From NCBI GenBank assembly GCA_021847645.1, contig JAJZQG010000026.1, positions 1 through 53,115 on the forward strand: DNA of 53,115 nt, in the 5' to 3' direction. The notes beneath the pieces are model-generated. The model saw only the letters and a list, made by a program, of their open reading frames with translations, did not search any database and had not been told where the DNA came from. The stretch is from Myxococcales bacterium (lineage in GTDB: Bacteria > Myxococcota_A > Polyangia > Polyangiales > Polyangiaceae). Each line of letters begins with the position of its first letter. Within the stretch, counting starts at the first letter, position 1. Made by a program: the position numbers and the translations under genes. Of the stretch, positions 9,559 to 18,000 are shown in pieces.

Positions 9559-10556
9559 ACGGGACCCTCGAGGTAGGCATCGCCTACGATCTCAAGTCGC
9601 GCTTTCGCGCGCAGCCCGACGGGCCAGTCGATCGTCTCGAAGAGTACGACGACGAGAGCACGGTGGAAGCCATCGCGGCCGCGCTCGAGGCTCACGGCTA
9701 CCGCGCCAGGAAGCTCGGAGGCGGCGAGGCCTTTGTCCGCGCGGTGCTCGAGGATCCGCCAGACCTGGTGTTCAACATCGCCGAGGGCTTCGGTACGCGT
9801 TCGCGTGAGGCGCACGTTCCGTCGGTCCTCGAGATGCTCGGCATCCCCTTCACGCACAGCGATCCGCTCACCTTGGCCGTGTGCCTGGACAAGGCGATCG
9901 CCAAGCGCCTGATCGCCTCCGCCGGCATTCCCACCCCTGCCTTCGCCGTGGTGCGATCGCCCCGCGATCTGGACGGGTTGAAGCTTCCGCGACCGGTCAT
10001 CGCCAAGCCGCTGTTCGAGGGCTCGAGCATGGGCATTCGCAAGAGCTCGCGCACGGACGACGACGCGGCTCTGTCCGCGATGGTCAAGGGCCTGCTCGAC
10101 GACTACGGCGAGCCGGTCCTGGTGGAGGAGTTCTGCTCCGGCCCCGAGTTCACGGTCGGCATCGTGGAGATCGATCACCAGCCCGTCTCGGTCGGCGTCA
10201 TGGAGATCGCACCGCGCACGGCCAGCCCCGAGGACTTCGTCTACTCGCTGGAGGTCAAGCGCAACTACCTGCAGGAAGTCGACTACCACGTACCACCGCG
10301 ACAGCCTGCCGCGCTGGTGCGGCGGGTCGAGCAGGTCGCGCTGGCCTCGTTCGAGGCCCTGGAATGCCGCGACGTGGCCCGGGTCGACGTGCGCGTAGGC
10401 GCCGACGGCGAGCCCAAGTTCCTCGAGGTCAACCCGTTGCCCGGCCTCAATCCGGTCACCAGCGACCTGGCGATCGTGGCGCGAGGCAAGGGCATCGCCT
10501 ACGAGGAGCTCATCGGACGCATCGTGGCGAGCGCGCGGGCACGTCGAGGTCTCTGA
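9555..10556 (+). CDS. ATP-grasp ligase, D-Ala-D-Ala ligase-like (first of two)
   Basis: This 333-residue protein starts at a GTG overlapping the kamA stop. Ddl-like features include VFNIAEGFGTRSREAHVPSVLEMLGIPFTHSDP (the ligase N-domain pattern), the CLDKAIAKRLI helix, the ATP-binding lysine and glycine loop IAKPLFEGSSMGI, and the metal-binding end FLEVNPLPGLNP. It would activate a carboxylate as acyl-phosphate and join it to an amine. Coupling to kamA suggests beta-lysine or a derivative as one substrate. Bona fide Ddl normally sits with mur genes, which are absent here, so this is probably a specialised amino-acid ligase. The actual substrates are unknown. Confidence 0.85.
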   Translation: MNGTLEVGIAYDLKSRFRAQPDGPVDRLEEYDDESTVEAIAAALEAHGYRARKLGGGEAFVRAVLEDPPDLVFNIAEGFGTRSREAHVPSVLEMLGIPFTHSDPLTLAVCLDKAIAKRLIASAGIPTPAFAVVRSPRDLDGLKLPRPVIAKPLFEGSSMGIRKSSRTDDDAALSAMVKGLLDDYGEPVLVEEFCSGPEFTVGIVEIDHQPVSVGVMEIAPRTASPEDFVYSLEVKRNYLQEVDYHVPPRQPAALVRRVEQVALASFEALECRDVARVDVRVGADGEPKFLEVNPLPGLNPVTSDLAIVARGKGIAYEELIGRIVASARARRGL

Positions 10557-10563
10557 GGGCAAC

Positions 10564-11559
10564 ATGAGAATCGCGGTCGTCCATAACGACGACGGTCATC
10601 TCGCCCACGGGGACGAGCGCGATCGTGCGGCGGTGGAGTCTGTCGTGGAGGCCGCGCAGGCCGTGGCCGAAGGCTGCAGGGCGTGTGGCCACCAAGCGCG
10701 CACGCTCGGCCTGGACGGCGGCCTTCGCGAGCTGTCGTCGGCGATTGCCTCGTTGGACGCGGAGCTGGTGTTCAACCTGGTGGAGTCGGTTCGCGGCGAA
10801 GCGCGGCTGGAAGCGGCCGTGGCGTGGATGTTCGAGGTCGCGGGCCTGCGCTACACGGGCTCCCCGCCCACGACCTTGTCCCTCTGCCTGGACAAGCGTC
10901 TGGCGAAAGCCGTGTTGCGGGATCGCTCGGTCGCCGTGCTCGAGGACCGCATGCTGGTGACGGGCGATGAGCCGCTGGGCGGATTGAGCTGGCCGGCTAT
11001 CGTCAAGCCGACGCGCGAAGACGCGAGCCACGGCATCGACCTGGACAGCGTGGTGTACGACGAGCCGCAAGCGCAAGCGCGGGCGCGACGGCTCATCGAG
11101 CGGTATCATCAGCCCGCGCTGGTCGAGCGCTTCGTGGAGGGGCGCGAGTTCAACGTAGCGATCCTGGGCGACGGCGACGACGCCGAGTGTCTGTCCCTGG
11201 GGGAGATCGACTTCTCGATGTTCCCGGCAGGCGCGCCGCACGTGGTGACGTACGCAGCCAAGTGGGAGACGGACAGCGAGGAATGGCGTGGCTCGGTATC
11301 GACGGGCGCGAGTCCGATGAGCGAGGCGACAGCGCAAGCGATTCGGGACACGGCGCTTGCCGCGTATCGGGCGATGGGTGTGCGGGACTACGGCCGAGTC
11401 GACATCCGGCTCGATCGGGACCAGAATCCGTGGGTTCTCGAGGTCAATCCGAATCCCGACATCTCGCCCGACGCCGGTCTGGCGCGGGCAGCCGGCCGAA
11501 GCGGCATCACCTATGTCCGACTCCTGGAACGAATCATCCACCGCGCATCATCGCGCTGA
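10564..11559 (+). CDS. ATP-grasp ligase, D-Ala-D-Ala ligase-like (second of two)
   Basis: This second 331-residue ATP-grasp protein lies 7 bases after the first. The shared pattern is VFNLVESVRGEARLEAA, GLRYTGSPPTTLSLCLDKRLAK, IVKPTREDASHGIDLD and VLEVNPNPDISPDAGL. It is clearly paralogous to its neighbour but diverged: the GSSMG loop is replaced by DASHG, and a distinct insertion (MFPAGAPHVVTYAAKWE) occurs before the C-terminal part. Two non-identical ligases next to one aminomutase suggest two successive condensations. Its 3' end overlaps the start of the FGE-fold gene by 47 bases. The substrate is not readable. Confidence 0.85.
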   Translation: MRIAVVHNDDGHLAHGDERDRAAVESVVEAAQAVAEGCRACGHQARTLGLDGGLRELSSAIASLDAELVFNLVESVRGEARLEAAVAWMFEVAGLRYTGSPPTTLSLCLDKRLAKAVLRDRSVAVLEDRMLVTGDEPLGGLSWPAIVKPTREDASHGIDLDSVVYDEPQAQARARRLIERYHQPALVERFVEGREFNVAILGDGDDAECLSLGEIDFSMFPAGAPHVVTYAAKWETDSEEWRGSVSTGASPMSEATAQAIRDTALAAYRAMGVRDYGRVDIRLDRDQNPWVLEVNPNPDISPDAGLARAAGRSGITYVRLLERIIHRASSR

Positions 11560-12694
11560 CCACCTGCCCCGTCACCTGCGCTCCCGGCTTCGGGCTGCCG
11601 CCCTGCTGGCCCTGGCGGCGCTCACGGCGTCCGGCTTCGGGTGCCGCCGCGACCGGGCGTCGAGCAAGGCCGAGTCCCTGTCCGAGGTCTGGAAGACCCT
11701 CGCGTCGCATGCGCGTCCGGGCTCGAGCGCGGCCGAGCTTCCCCCCGAGCCGCCCGACGACGACGAGCCGGAGCCGACCACGCTCGATGCCCAACGGGAG
11801 GTGCTGTTCCATCGCCTTCGCGACCGGCTGCACCTGTCCGACGACGTGATGGGCAAGCTCGAGGCGATCTTCCAGCACTCGAAGTACATGGGTCAGGGCA
11901 ACCCTGCGATCACCGAGCATCCGATGACGCGCAAGCAGTGCCGGGAGATCCGTCGCAAGGCGGGGCTGCCCTACTATGTGAGCCATCCGGAGTGCGGCGC
12001 GCTCGACATGGTGCCCATTTGGGATCCGACGGCCGGGCAGACGGAGAAGGACGCCCGGGTGTGCATCGACCAGTACGAGTTTCCCAACCTGCCGTGCGAG
12101 TACCCGGTGGTGTTCGTGCGGGCGAGCGAGGCGGTGGAGATCTGCGAGGCGATGGGCAAGCGGCTGTGCGACGCGCACGAGTGGGAGGGAGCGTGTGCGG
12201 GCGCGGTGCACCCGGCGGACAAGGAATATGCCTGGGGCAAGAGCCGCATGGAGATGAAGTGGGAGTCGCGCAAGCACCGCGAGATCGTCTGGGCCTATGG
12301 GCCCCACAAGGACATGAAGAAGTGCGCGACGGGCAGCCACAAGAGCAAGAAGTGCGGCGGTGGCGGCTGGAAGACGTGTGGCTCGAACACCTATCCGACC
12401 GGCGCGTTTCCCGAGTGCGTGAGCCGGTTCGGCGTCTACGACCAGCACGGCAATGCGGCAGAGCACATGAATCTGCCCATGGGCCCGGACGAGGTGGCGA
12501 GCAAGGGCAAGTACGGTGAGACGGAGATGAAGGGCTCGTGGTTCGCCTTCCAGCAGTACGAGGCGCACGAGGACGACTGCCGGTGGCGCGCGCCGGACTG
12601 GCACGTATCGAAAGTCAGAGACCCGGAGAGCCACCGGAACTATCATCTGGGGTTCCGGTGCTGCAAGGACGTCAACCCGACTGCTGGACGGTGA
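11513..12694 (+). CDS. SUMF1/FGE-fold protein, putative lipoprotein
   Basis: This 393-residue protein has an N-terminal signal segment (LRAAALLALAALTASGFGC), ending in a lipobox-like GFGC with an unusual -3 residue, then an acidic Pro/Glu linker. The C-terminal domain matches the formylglycine-generating-enzyme fold: CIDQYEFPNLP, AVEICEAMGKRLCDAHEWEGACAG, FGVYDQHGNAAEH and a terminal NYHLGFRCC. Of the two FGE copper-site cysteines, only the second seems kept (EDDCRWRAP); the GSW segment that precedes it has no cysteine. The domain may therefore be a binding domain or use other chemistry (EgtB/PvdO-like). The ATG at 11513 lies inside the end of the second ATP-grasp gene, implying translational coupling with that cluster. 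Confidence 0.8.
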   Translation: MSDSWNESSTAHHRADHLPRHLRSRLRAAALLALAALTASGFGCRRDRASSKAESLSEVWKTLASHARPGSSAAELPPEPPDDDEPEPTTLDAQREVLFHRLRDRLHLSDDVMGKLEAIFQHSKYMGQGNPAITEHPMTRKQCREIRRKAGLPYYVSHPECGALDMVPIWDPTAGQTEKDARVCIDQYEFPNLPCEYPVVFVRASEAVEICEAMGKRLCDAHEWEGACAGAVHPADKEYAWGKSRMEMKWESRKHREIVWAYGPHKDMKKCATGSHKSKKCGGGGWKTCGSNTYPTGAFPECVSRFGVYDQHGNAAEHMNLPMGPDEVASKGKYGETEMKGSWFAFQQYEAHEDDCRWRAPDWHVSKVRDPESHRNYHLGFRCCKDVNPTAGR

Positions 12695-12711
12695 CAGGAG
12701 GGATCGCGCGC

Positions 12712-13557
12712 ATGGGGACCAGGTGGCTCGCAGGGGCATTGGGGCTGGGGCTGGCCGCATCCGCGTGCAGCAGCGGCGGGACTGTCGCCGAGGACGGGAG
12801 CCAGGAAACGGGCGGCAGCGGCGGAGCGAGCGCGACGGGCGGCGCTGGTGGCACGAGCGCGACGGGCGGCGCTGGTGGCACGAGCGCGACGGGCGGCGCT
12901 GGTGGCACGAGCGCGACGGGCGGCGCTGGTGGCACGAGCGGCGTGGTGTGCGACACGACGCAGCACCAGGGAGATGCGACGTACTACGACACAGCCGACG
13001 GCTCGGGCAATTGCAGCTTCCCGGCGACGCCCGGCGACTTGATGGTCGGCGCGATGAACCACACCGACTACGCGGACTCCGCGGTATGTGGGGCGTGTGT
13101 CCGTCTGACGGGTCCGAACGCCACGATCACGGTCCGGGTGGTGGATCAGTGTCCCGAGTGCCAGCCAGGGGACATCGATCTGAGCCCGAGCGCGTTCTCC
13201 CAGATAGCCGATCTGTCCGCAGGCCGGGTATCGATCACGTGGCAGTACGTCCCGTGCGACGTGCAGGGACCGATCGTGTACCACTTCAAGGACGGATCGA
13301 ATCCGTGGTGGACCGCGGTGCAGATACGCAATCACCGCAATGCGGTGGCGACCTTCGAGGTCAAGCAGGCGGACGGGAGCTGGAGATCCGTATCTCGTGT
13401 GAGCTACAACTACTTCGTCGACGATCAGGGCATGGGAGACGGGCCCTACACGTTTCGGGTGACGGACGTGTACGGGCACACGCTGGAGGACAGCGGAATC
13501 GGGCTGGTGGCCGACGGCGACGTGCCGGGCACGGGGCAATTCCCGCCGTGTGAGTGA
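12712..13557 (+). CDS. Expansin-like lipoprotein (RlpA-type barrel plus CBM63-like domain)
   Basis: This 281-residue protein has a good AGGAGG ribosome site 11 bases before the ATG and a signal with lipobox LAASAC. A Gly/Thr/Ala linker with exact repeats follows. The next domain is a double-psi beta-barrel with GDATYYDT and VVDQCPECQPGDIDLSPSAF, matching the catalytic-like Asp region of bacterial expansins (YoaJ/EXLX1). The C-terminal domain keeps NPWWTAVQIRNH and SVSRVSYNYF, the aromatic Trp-Trp...Tyr surface of CBM63. Expansins loosen cellulose or peptidoglycan without hydrolysis. Anchoring to the outer membrane through a flexible linker is unusual compared with secreted family members. It lies just downstream of the aminomutase cluster but has its own ribosome site. 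Confidence 0.88.
   Translation: MGTRWLAGALGLGLAASACSSGGTVAEDGSQETGGSGGASATGGAGGTSATGGAGGTSATGGAGGTSATGGAGGTSGVVCDTTQHQGDATYYDTADGSGNCSFPATPGDLMVGAMNHTDYADSAVCGACVRLTGPNATITVRVVDQCPECQPGDIDLSPSAFSQIADLSAGRVSITWQYVPCDVQGPIVYHFKDGSNPWWTAVQIRNHRNAVATFEVKQADGSWRSVSRVSYNYFVDDQGMGDGPYTFRVTDVYGHTLEDSGIGLVADGDVPGTGQFPPCE
12829..12936 (+). repeat. Four perfect 27-bp tandem repeats in the expansin linker
   Basis: Four identical 27-base units encode SATGGAGGT repeats between the lipid anchor and the expansin barrel. Identity at the DNA level, including third codon positions, indicates recent expansion. Copy-number change would alter linker length without shifting the frame. Confidence 0.92.
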
Positions 13558-13626
13558 AGGCGCGAGCAGCCGCCGTTGCGGGCGAGCAGCGTCGGCCGGT
13601 CCGTGGTAGGGTGGGAACTCGGAGCC

Positions 13627-14007
13627 ATGACGAACTCGACGCGTCCTGGAAGAGCGAGCTACCGCGGCAGGACGGACACGATCGCTCGTTCCGACGACGA
13701 CTGCATGCTGATGGTGGACCCGGACAGCGACACGCGGTTTGCGTGCGTGGAAGCCGCGGTGGACTGCGGATGCCGGCCGATCGCATCCAAGCGCGAGACG
13801 ACGGTCGCGGTGGCCGCGGAGAATCGGCCGTTGGTGATCGTGGTCGCAGAGGACGTGGAACTGCCCGGCGTCGATCTGATGGATCTGGCGGTCGGGGTGG
13901 GAGCGCAGGTGGTGCGGGTGCATCCCTCGGAGCGCCCGGAGGGGCTTGCGAAGCGGGTGCGTCTGGCCATCGCGGCGGCCAAGCGGCTACGTCGCCCGGG
14001 CGCGTGA
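13627..14007 (+). CDS. Small protein of unknown function
   Basis: This 126-residue protein begins MTNSTRPGRASYRG. I chose the ATG at 13627 over the upstream in-frame ATG at 13576 because the earlier residues read like intergenic sequence. The middle (MLMVDPDSDTRFACVEAAVDCGCRPI, then LVIVVAEDVELPG) alternates beta and alpha segments like a receiver or Rossmann half-fold, but no phosphoacceptor or nucleotide motif is complete. It sits alone between the expansin and porin genes. Family unknown; moderate confidence that it is coding. Confidence 0.5.
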   Translation: MTNSTRPGRASYRGRTDTIARSDDDCMLMVDPDSDTRFACVEAAVDCGCRPIASKRETTVAVAAENRPLVIVVAEDVELPGVDLMDLAVGVGAQVVRVHPSERPEGLAKRVRLAIAAAKRLRRPGA

Positions 14008-14113
14008 ACGTCGGACGCGTCCGCTCGATACCGCGTTGCGTTGCGCAGGACCGCATCGTCGCATGCCCGCGATCTTGTGGTGACATTCACGAGGGTAGGC
14101 GTAGGATGCCGGC

Positions 14114-15751
14114 ATGCCCCGACTGGGATATGCGAGGAATTGTTCTTGGGTGCTCGGTCTCGTGACGCTGACCTGCGTGACGAGCGCCCGCGCGCAGGAC
14201 GACAAGACAACGGCAGATCAAGCGGGCGAGGGTCAGGCCCCAGCGGCACGAGCTCCGGGCGAGGACCACGACGCGTCGACGCCGCCGGCTGGTGCATCTC
14301 GCGCAGACGACTCTCAGGCCCCGGCGATCCAAGCGCCGGTTCAAGCAGGGGTTCACGAGGCGTCGGCGCCGCCGGCGGCGGCACCTCGCGCGGGCGAGGC
14401 TCAATCCCCAGCGGTCCCAGCTCCGGCAACAGACGGGGATCACGAGGCGGCCGGGTTCCACTTCGGCTCGTACGGCCGCGTGCGCGTCGCGACCGATCTA
14501 CGCGGCGGCGGGCCGCAGAACTCCAATTTCGTCGCGCACGGAAGCCGTCTCGACGAGGCGCCCTATCTCGAGCTCGAGCTGCGCGACACCGAGTATCCCA
14601 ACAAGGACCTGCGCGTACGCGTAATCAGCACCCTCGCCGTGGCGGGCGACCCGTTCCACTACACCGGCGAGTTCCAGGCCCAGACCGCGATCCGCAACAT
14701 GTTCGTCGACGTGCGCGGGCTCGGTGTGCCGGGGCTGAGCATGTGGGCCGGCGCGCGCATGTATCGCGGCGACGACATCTACCTGCTCGACTTCTGGCCG
14801 CTGGACAACCTGAACACGGTCGGCGGCGGCGCGATCCTCGATGCCACCGACAGCACGCGCATCGCGCTTCACGTCGGCAGCAGCCGCTTGCTCGACGGCA
14901 ACTTCGAGTACCAGGAGCAGGCCCTGCCGTCGCGCTCGCACTTCGGCACGGACACCGTGCTGACCCTCGATCGTCCGCGCACGATCGCCTCGGCGAAGCT
15001 CACGCAGTTCTTCCCCAACAACCACGCTCCCCAAGGCTTCAAGCTCTCCCTGTACGGCGAGGGGCATTACCTGCCGTCGGGCCACTACGATCCGTCGACC
15101 ACGACGGTCAGGCCCGCGATCGCGCTTCCCTCGGACACGGGCTTCGTGATCGGCGCGCAGGGCACGGTCTACGGCTTTGGCGACCGCGACGGCCACGTGC
15201 ACCTGTTCGCGCGCTACGCGCGAGGCATCGCGGCCTACGGCGACCTGGCGGTGCCCTTCGGCCTGGACGACAAGCGTCGCACCACCAAGGCCAGCGAATT
15301 GCTGTTCGCCACCTCGGGCAACTTCGAGGTCGATCGGTTCGGCGTGATGATGGGCGCCTACCTGCGTCACTTCAACGATGCGTCCGGCGCGACCTTTTCG
15401 TCCAACAAGTACTGGGAGGGAATCCTGGCGTTGCGGCCCATCCTGTACGCCACGGAGCACACGGGGATCGGTGCCGAGGTGAGCTACCAGTACCGGAGCG
15501 AGAACGTGCTGACCGACGACGGAAAGCACGTCACGCCGCAGGCCTGGCGCTTGTCCGTGCTGCCGCTGATCACGCCCTACGGCTGGGGCGACTACAAGCG
15601 TCCGATCATCTACGCGGTGTACACGGCGACGATTCGCAACCAGGCGGCCGAGGATCTGTATCCCGTGGGCGACCCGAGGGCGACACGGTCGGTCGAGCAC
15701 TACCTGGGCTTGCAAGCGGAGTGGTGGTTCAACTCCAGCTCCTATCCTTGA
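14114..15751 (+). CDS. LamB/maltoporin-like outer-membrane carbohydrate porin
   Basis: This 545-residue protein has a signal peptide ending near AQDD. Residues 37-115 are a low-complexity Ala/Pro/Glu region made of three imperfect 28-residue repeats. The barrel then begins with FHFGSYGRVRVATDLRGG, typical of LamB. LamB-like segments follow: VPGLSMWAGARMYRGDDIYLLDFW (equivalent to the maltoporin WAGKRFY region) and a final strand ending EWWFN. It should let maltodextrins cross the outer membrane. The gene lies 9 bases upstream of a GH13 amylase lipoprotein gene, so the two form a starch-use pair. The extra repeat region replaces the short N-terminal coiled coil seen in some LamB proteins. Confidence 0.85.
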   Translation: MPRLGYARNCSWVLGLVTLTCVTSARAQDDKTTADQAGEGQAPAARAPGEDHDASTPPAGASRADDSQAPAIQAPVQAGVHEASAPPAAAPRAGEAQSPAVPAPATDGDHEAAGFHFGSYGRVRVATDLRGGGPQNSNFVAHGSRLDEAPYLELELRDTEYPNKDLRVRVISTLAVAGDPFHYTGEFQAQTAIRNMFVDVRGLGVPGLSMWAGARMYRGDDIYLLDFWPLDNLNTVGGGAILDATDSTRIALHVGSSRLLDGNFEYQEQALPSRSHFGTDTVLTLDRPRTIASAKLTQFFPNNHAPQGFKLSLYGEGHYLPSGHYDPSTTTVRPAIALPSDTGFVIGAQGTVYGFGDRDGHVHLFARYARGIAAYGDLAVPFGLDDKRRTTKASELLFATSGNFEVDRFGVMMGAYLRHFNDASGATFSSNKYWEGILALRPILYATEHTGIGAEVSYQYRSENVLTDDGKHVTPQAWRLSVLPLITPYGWGDYKRPIIYAVYTATIRNQAAEDLYPVGDPRATRSVEHYLGLQAEWWFNSSSYP

Positions 15752-15760
15752 TGGTGGGTC

Positions 15761-17734
15761 ATGAACCGAACTTTCGACGCACTGAATTCCGAGACTGCGA
15801 CGAGGCCCACGATGAGTTGTCGAAATCGAGCTGCCCTTGTGTTGATCGCCGGCGCCGGCGCCCTGGCCGCCATCGGCTGCTACGATCCGGGTGTCGCAGG
15901 AACCCAGAAGCACCAGACTTGGGTACAAGACTGGCGCGACGAGGTCATCTACCAGGTCCTGACCGATCGCTTCGCCGACGGCGACACGTCGAACGACTAC
16001 AACCTGCGCCCGAACGACATGGCGCGCTACCACGGTGGCGACTGGAAGGGCGTCGAGGATCACCTCGACTACCTGTCCGGACTGGGCGTGACCACGCTGT
16101 GGATCTCGCCCATCGTCAAGAACGTCGAGAGTGACGCGTCGATCGACGGCTACCACGGCTATTGGGCGCAGGACCTGACGGCGCTCAACCCGCACATGGG
16201 CGACCTGGGGGCGCTGAGGTCTTTGGTCGACACGGCGCACGGGCTGGGGATGAAGGTCATTCTGGACATCGTGACCAACCACGTAGGCCAGGTCTTCTTC
16301 TACGACATCAACGGCAACGGCGTGCCGGACGAGGCGGTGTGGGGCGGAGGCCAGCAGGGACAGGACCTGCCCACCACACCGATCATGCACCGCTCGGAGT
16401 ACGACCCGGAGTACGAGGAGCCCCAGGTGATGTCGCGAACCTCGCTGGGCATCGCCGGGCCTGCACCGGTCATCTTCTATCACGACGCGCCGAGCAACCA
16501 CATGCCGCCGGTCTCCGGCTACCCGCCAGGCGCCTCGTTCGACGTCCTTCAGATGCCCGAGGCCTACCATCGCCGTGGCCGCGTGTACAACTGGGGCAAC
16601 GACCACTGCTGCTACCAGTGGTTCAACAACCTGCCCTTGGACACGAGTCCCGACCCCAACTACGACTGCCCGACCCAGGTCGCCAACGACGTCTGCAATC
16701 AGGTGCGCTTCGGCGACTTCCCGGGCGGCCTCAAGGACGTCGCCTCCGAGTGGACCGAGGTCCGCAACGCGATGTTCTACGCGTACGGCCGCTGGCTGTC
16801 GCTGGTGGACTTCGACGGATTCCGCATCGACACGCTCAAGCACGTCGAGCACGAGTTCTGGCAGGACTTCGCCCCGCGCATTCGCCAGTACGCGGCGGAC
16901 CTGGGCAAGAAGCGCTTCTTCATGTTCGGCGAAGCCTTCAGCGGCGACGACCAGCTCATCGGCAGCTACACCTTCAACCAGGAAGTCGACAGCGTCTTCT
17001 ACTTCTCGCAGAAGTACACGATCGACGACGTGTTCAAGAACGGCCGCGCCACGGTGCGTCTCAAGAACCTGTATGACCAACGCGCGAAGGACTTCAGCAG
17101 CGTGCCGCAGGACAACGGTGTCGAGCAGCCGCCCACCAAGGTGCTCGTCAACTTCCTGGACAACCACGACGTGGCGCGCTTTCTCTACGACAAGCCGAGC
17201 GTGCCTGCGCTGCACAGCGCGCTCGTGTTCCTGCTGACCGAGGACGGCATCCCGTGCATCTACTACGGCACGGAGCAGGACTTCCACGGGGGCAACGATC
17301 CGGCCAATCGCGAGGACATGTGGAGCACAAACTACAATAGAAGCAACCAGACCTACCGCTTCATCGCTGCGCTCAATGCGATTCGGCGCAAGTACGAGCC
17401 GCTTCGACGCGGGGACATGCTCTACCGGGCGTGGACCGAGGCGCCGGCAGGGCAGGACGACGCCAACATGGCCGGCGTGCTGGCGTTCGAGCGGTTCACC
17501 TCGCCCGAGAACCGCGTGCTCGTGGCGATCAACACCAGCGACACGGACAGCAAGCCCGCCGTCCAGGCCAACGGCGATCCCATGGTCACCGGCTTTGCGG
17601 AGGGCACCGTGCTGGTCAATGTGGCGCCCGACGCGGACCCCAACGACCAGGTCACGGTGGGCCCCGGCGGAACGGTGCAGCTGACGATCGGTCCGCGCGT
17701 CGGCAAGATCTTCGTTCCCCAGAACATGCAATAG
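15761..17734 (+). CDS. GH13 alpha-amylase family lipoprotein
   Basis: This 657-residue glycosyl hydrolase has a lipobox at AAIGC after a hydrophobic signal segment. The core is (beta/alpha)8 GH13: DEVIYQVLTDRFADGD near the start, TNHVGQ, the nucleophile Asp in DGFRIDTLKHV (about residue 357), the acid/base Glu in GEAF (about 391) and the third Asp in FLDNHDVARF (about 470). It should cleave alpha-1,4-glucans at the cell surface or in the periplasm. A calcium-binding-like insertion (DINGNGVPDE) and many cysteines (NDHCCYQW, DVCNQV) suggest an extracytoplasmic enzyme. An in-frame ATG at 15812 is an alternative start just before the signal. It pairs with the LamB-like porin upstream. Confidence 0.93.
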   Translation: MNRTFDALNSETATRPTMSCRNRAALVLIAGAGALAAIGCYDPGVAGTQKHQTWVQDWRDEVIYQVLTDRFADGDTSNDYNLRPNDMARYHGGDWKGVEDHLDYLSGLGVTTLWISPIVKNVESDASIDGYHGYWAQDLTALNPHMGDLGALRSLVDTAHGLGMKVILDIVTNHVGQVFFYDINGNGVPDEAVWGGGQQGQDLPTTPIMHRSEYDPEYEEPQVMSRTSLGIAGPAPVIFYHDAPSNHMPPVSGYPPGASFDVLQMPEAYHRRGRVYNWGNDHCCYQWFNNLPLDTSPDPNYDCPTQVANDVCNQVRFGDFPGGLKDVASEWTEVRNAMFYAYGRWLSLVDFDGFRIDTLKHVEHEFWQDFAPRIRQYAADLGKKRFFMFGEAFSGDDQLIGSYTFNQEVDSVFYFSQKYTIDDVFKNGRATVRLKNLYDQRAKDFSSVPQDNGVEQPPTKVLVNFLDNHDVARFLYDKPSVPALHSALVFLLTEDGIPCIYYGTEQDFHGGNDPANREDMWSTNYNRSNQTYRFIAALNAIRRKYEPLRRGDMLYRAWTEAPAGQDDANMAGVLAFERFTSPENRVLVAINTSDTDSKPAVQANGDPMVTGFAEGTVLVNVAPDADPNDQVTVGPGGTVQLTIGPRVGKIFVPQNMQ

Positions 17735-17744
17735 GTCTGCGCCG

Positions 17745-17954
17745 ATGAACCCCTGTTGCCTCGAGGAAGCCAAGGCCAGCATCAAGCGCGGCCGCGATGT
17801 CGCCACCTGCGACGGCTGCGGGCGTCTGCTGCTGGGCTACGACAATGAGCAGGACTTCCAGCGCGCGGTGGAAGCCATGACGAAGTCCGGCGCGGAGTTC
17901 GAGCACACGCGCCAGGGTGTGCTGTGGGTGATAGCCAAGAAGCGCAAGACCTGA
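17745..17954 (+). CDS. Small cysteine-containing protein of unknown function
   Basis: This 69-residue protein starts MNPCCLEEAKASIKRGRDVATCDGCGRLLLGY. The CC pair and CDGC could form a zinc ribbon-like site. A basic C-terminus (IAKKRKT) follows a mixed alpha/beta stretch. It begins 10 bases after the amylase stop, so it may be co-transcribed. No family recognised. Confidence 0.6.
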   Translation: MNPCCLEEAKASIKRGRDVATCDGCGRLLLGYDNEQDFQRAVEAMTKSGAEFEHTRQGVLWVIAKKRKT

Positions 17955-18000
17955 TCGTACGTTCTGGCAAATCCTACAAATTGGGCCATCGACGCGATGG

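Noticed and set aside
12829..12936. 27-base repeats considered as a small CRISPR array
   Set aside because: Units are directly adjacent without spacers, in frame, and encode a Gly/Thr linker.
14498..17806. A 1102-codon antisense frame through the porin and amylase genes
   Set aside because: It mirrors two well-supported genes, has shadow-like Arg/Val/Ala/His composition and no motifs. GC-rich codon bias keeps this frame open.
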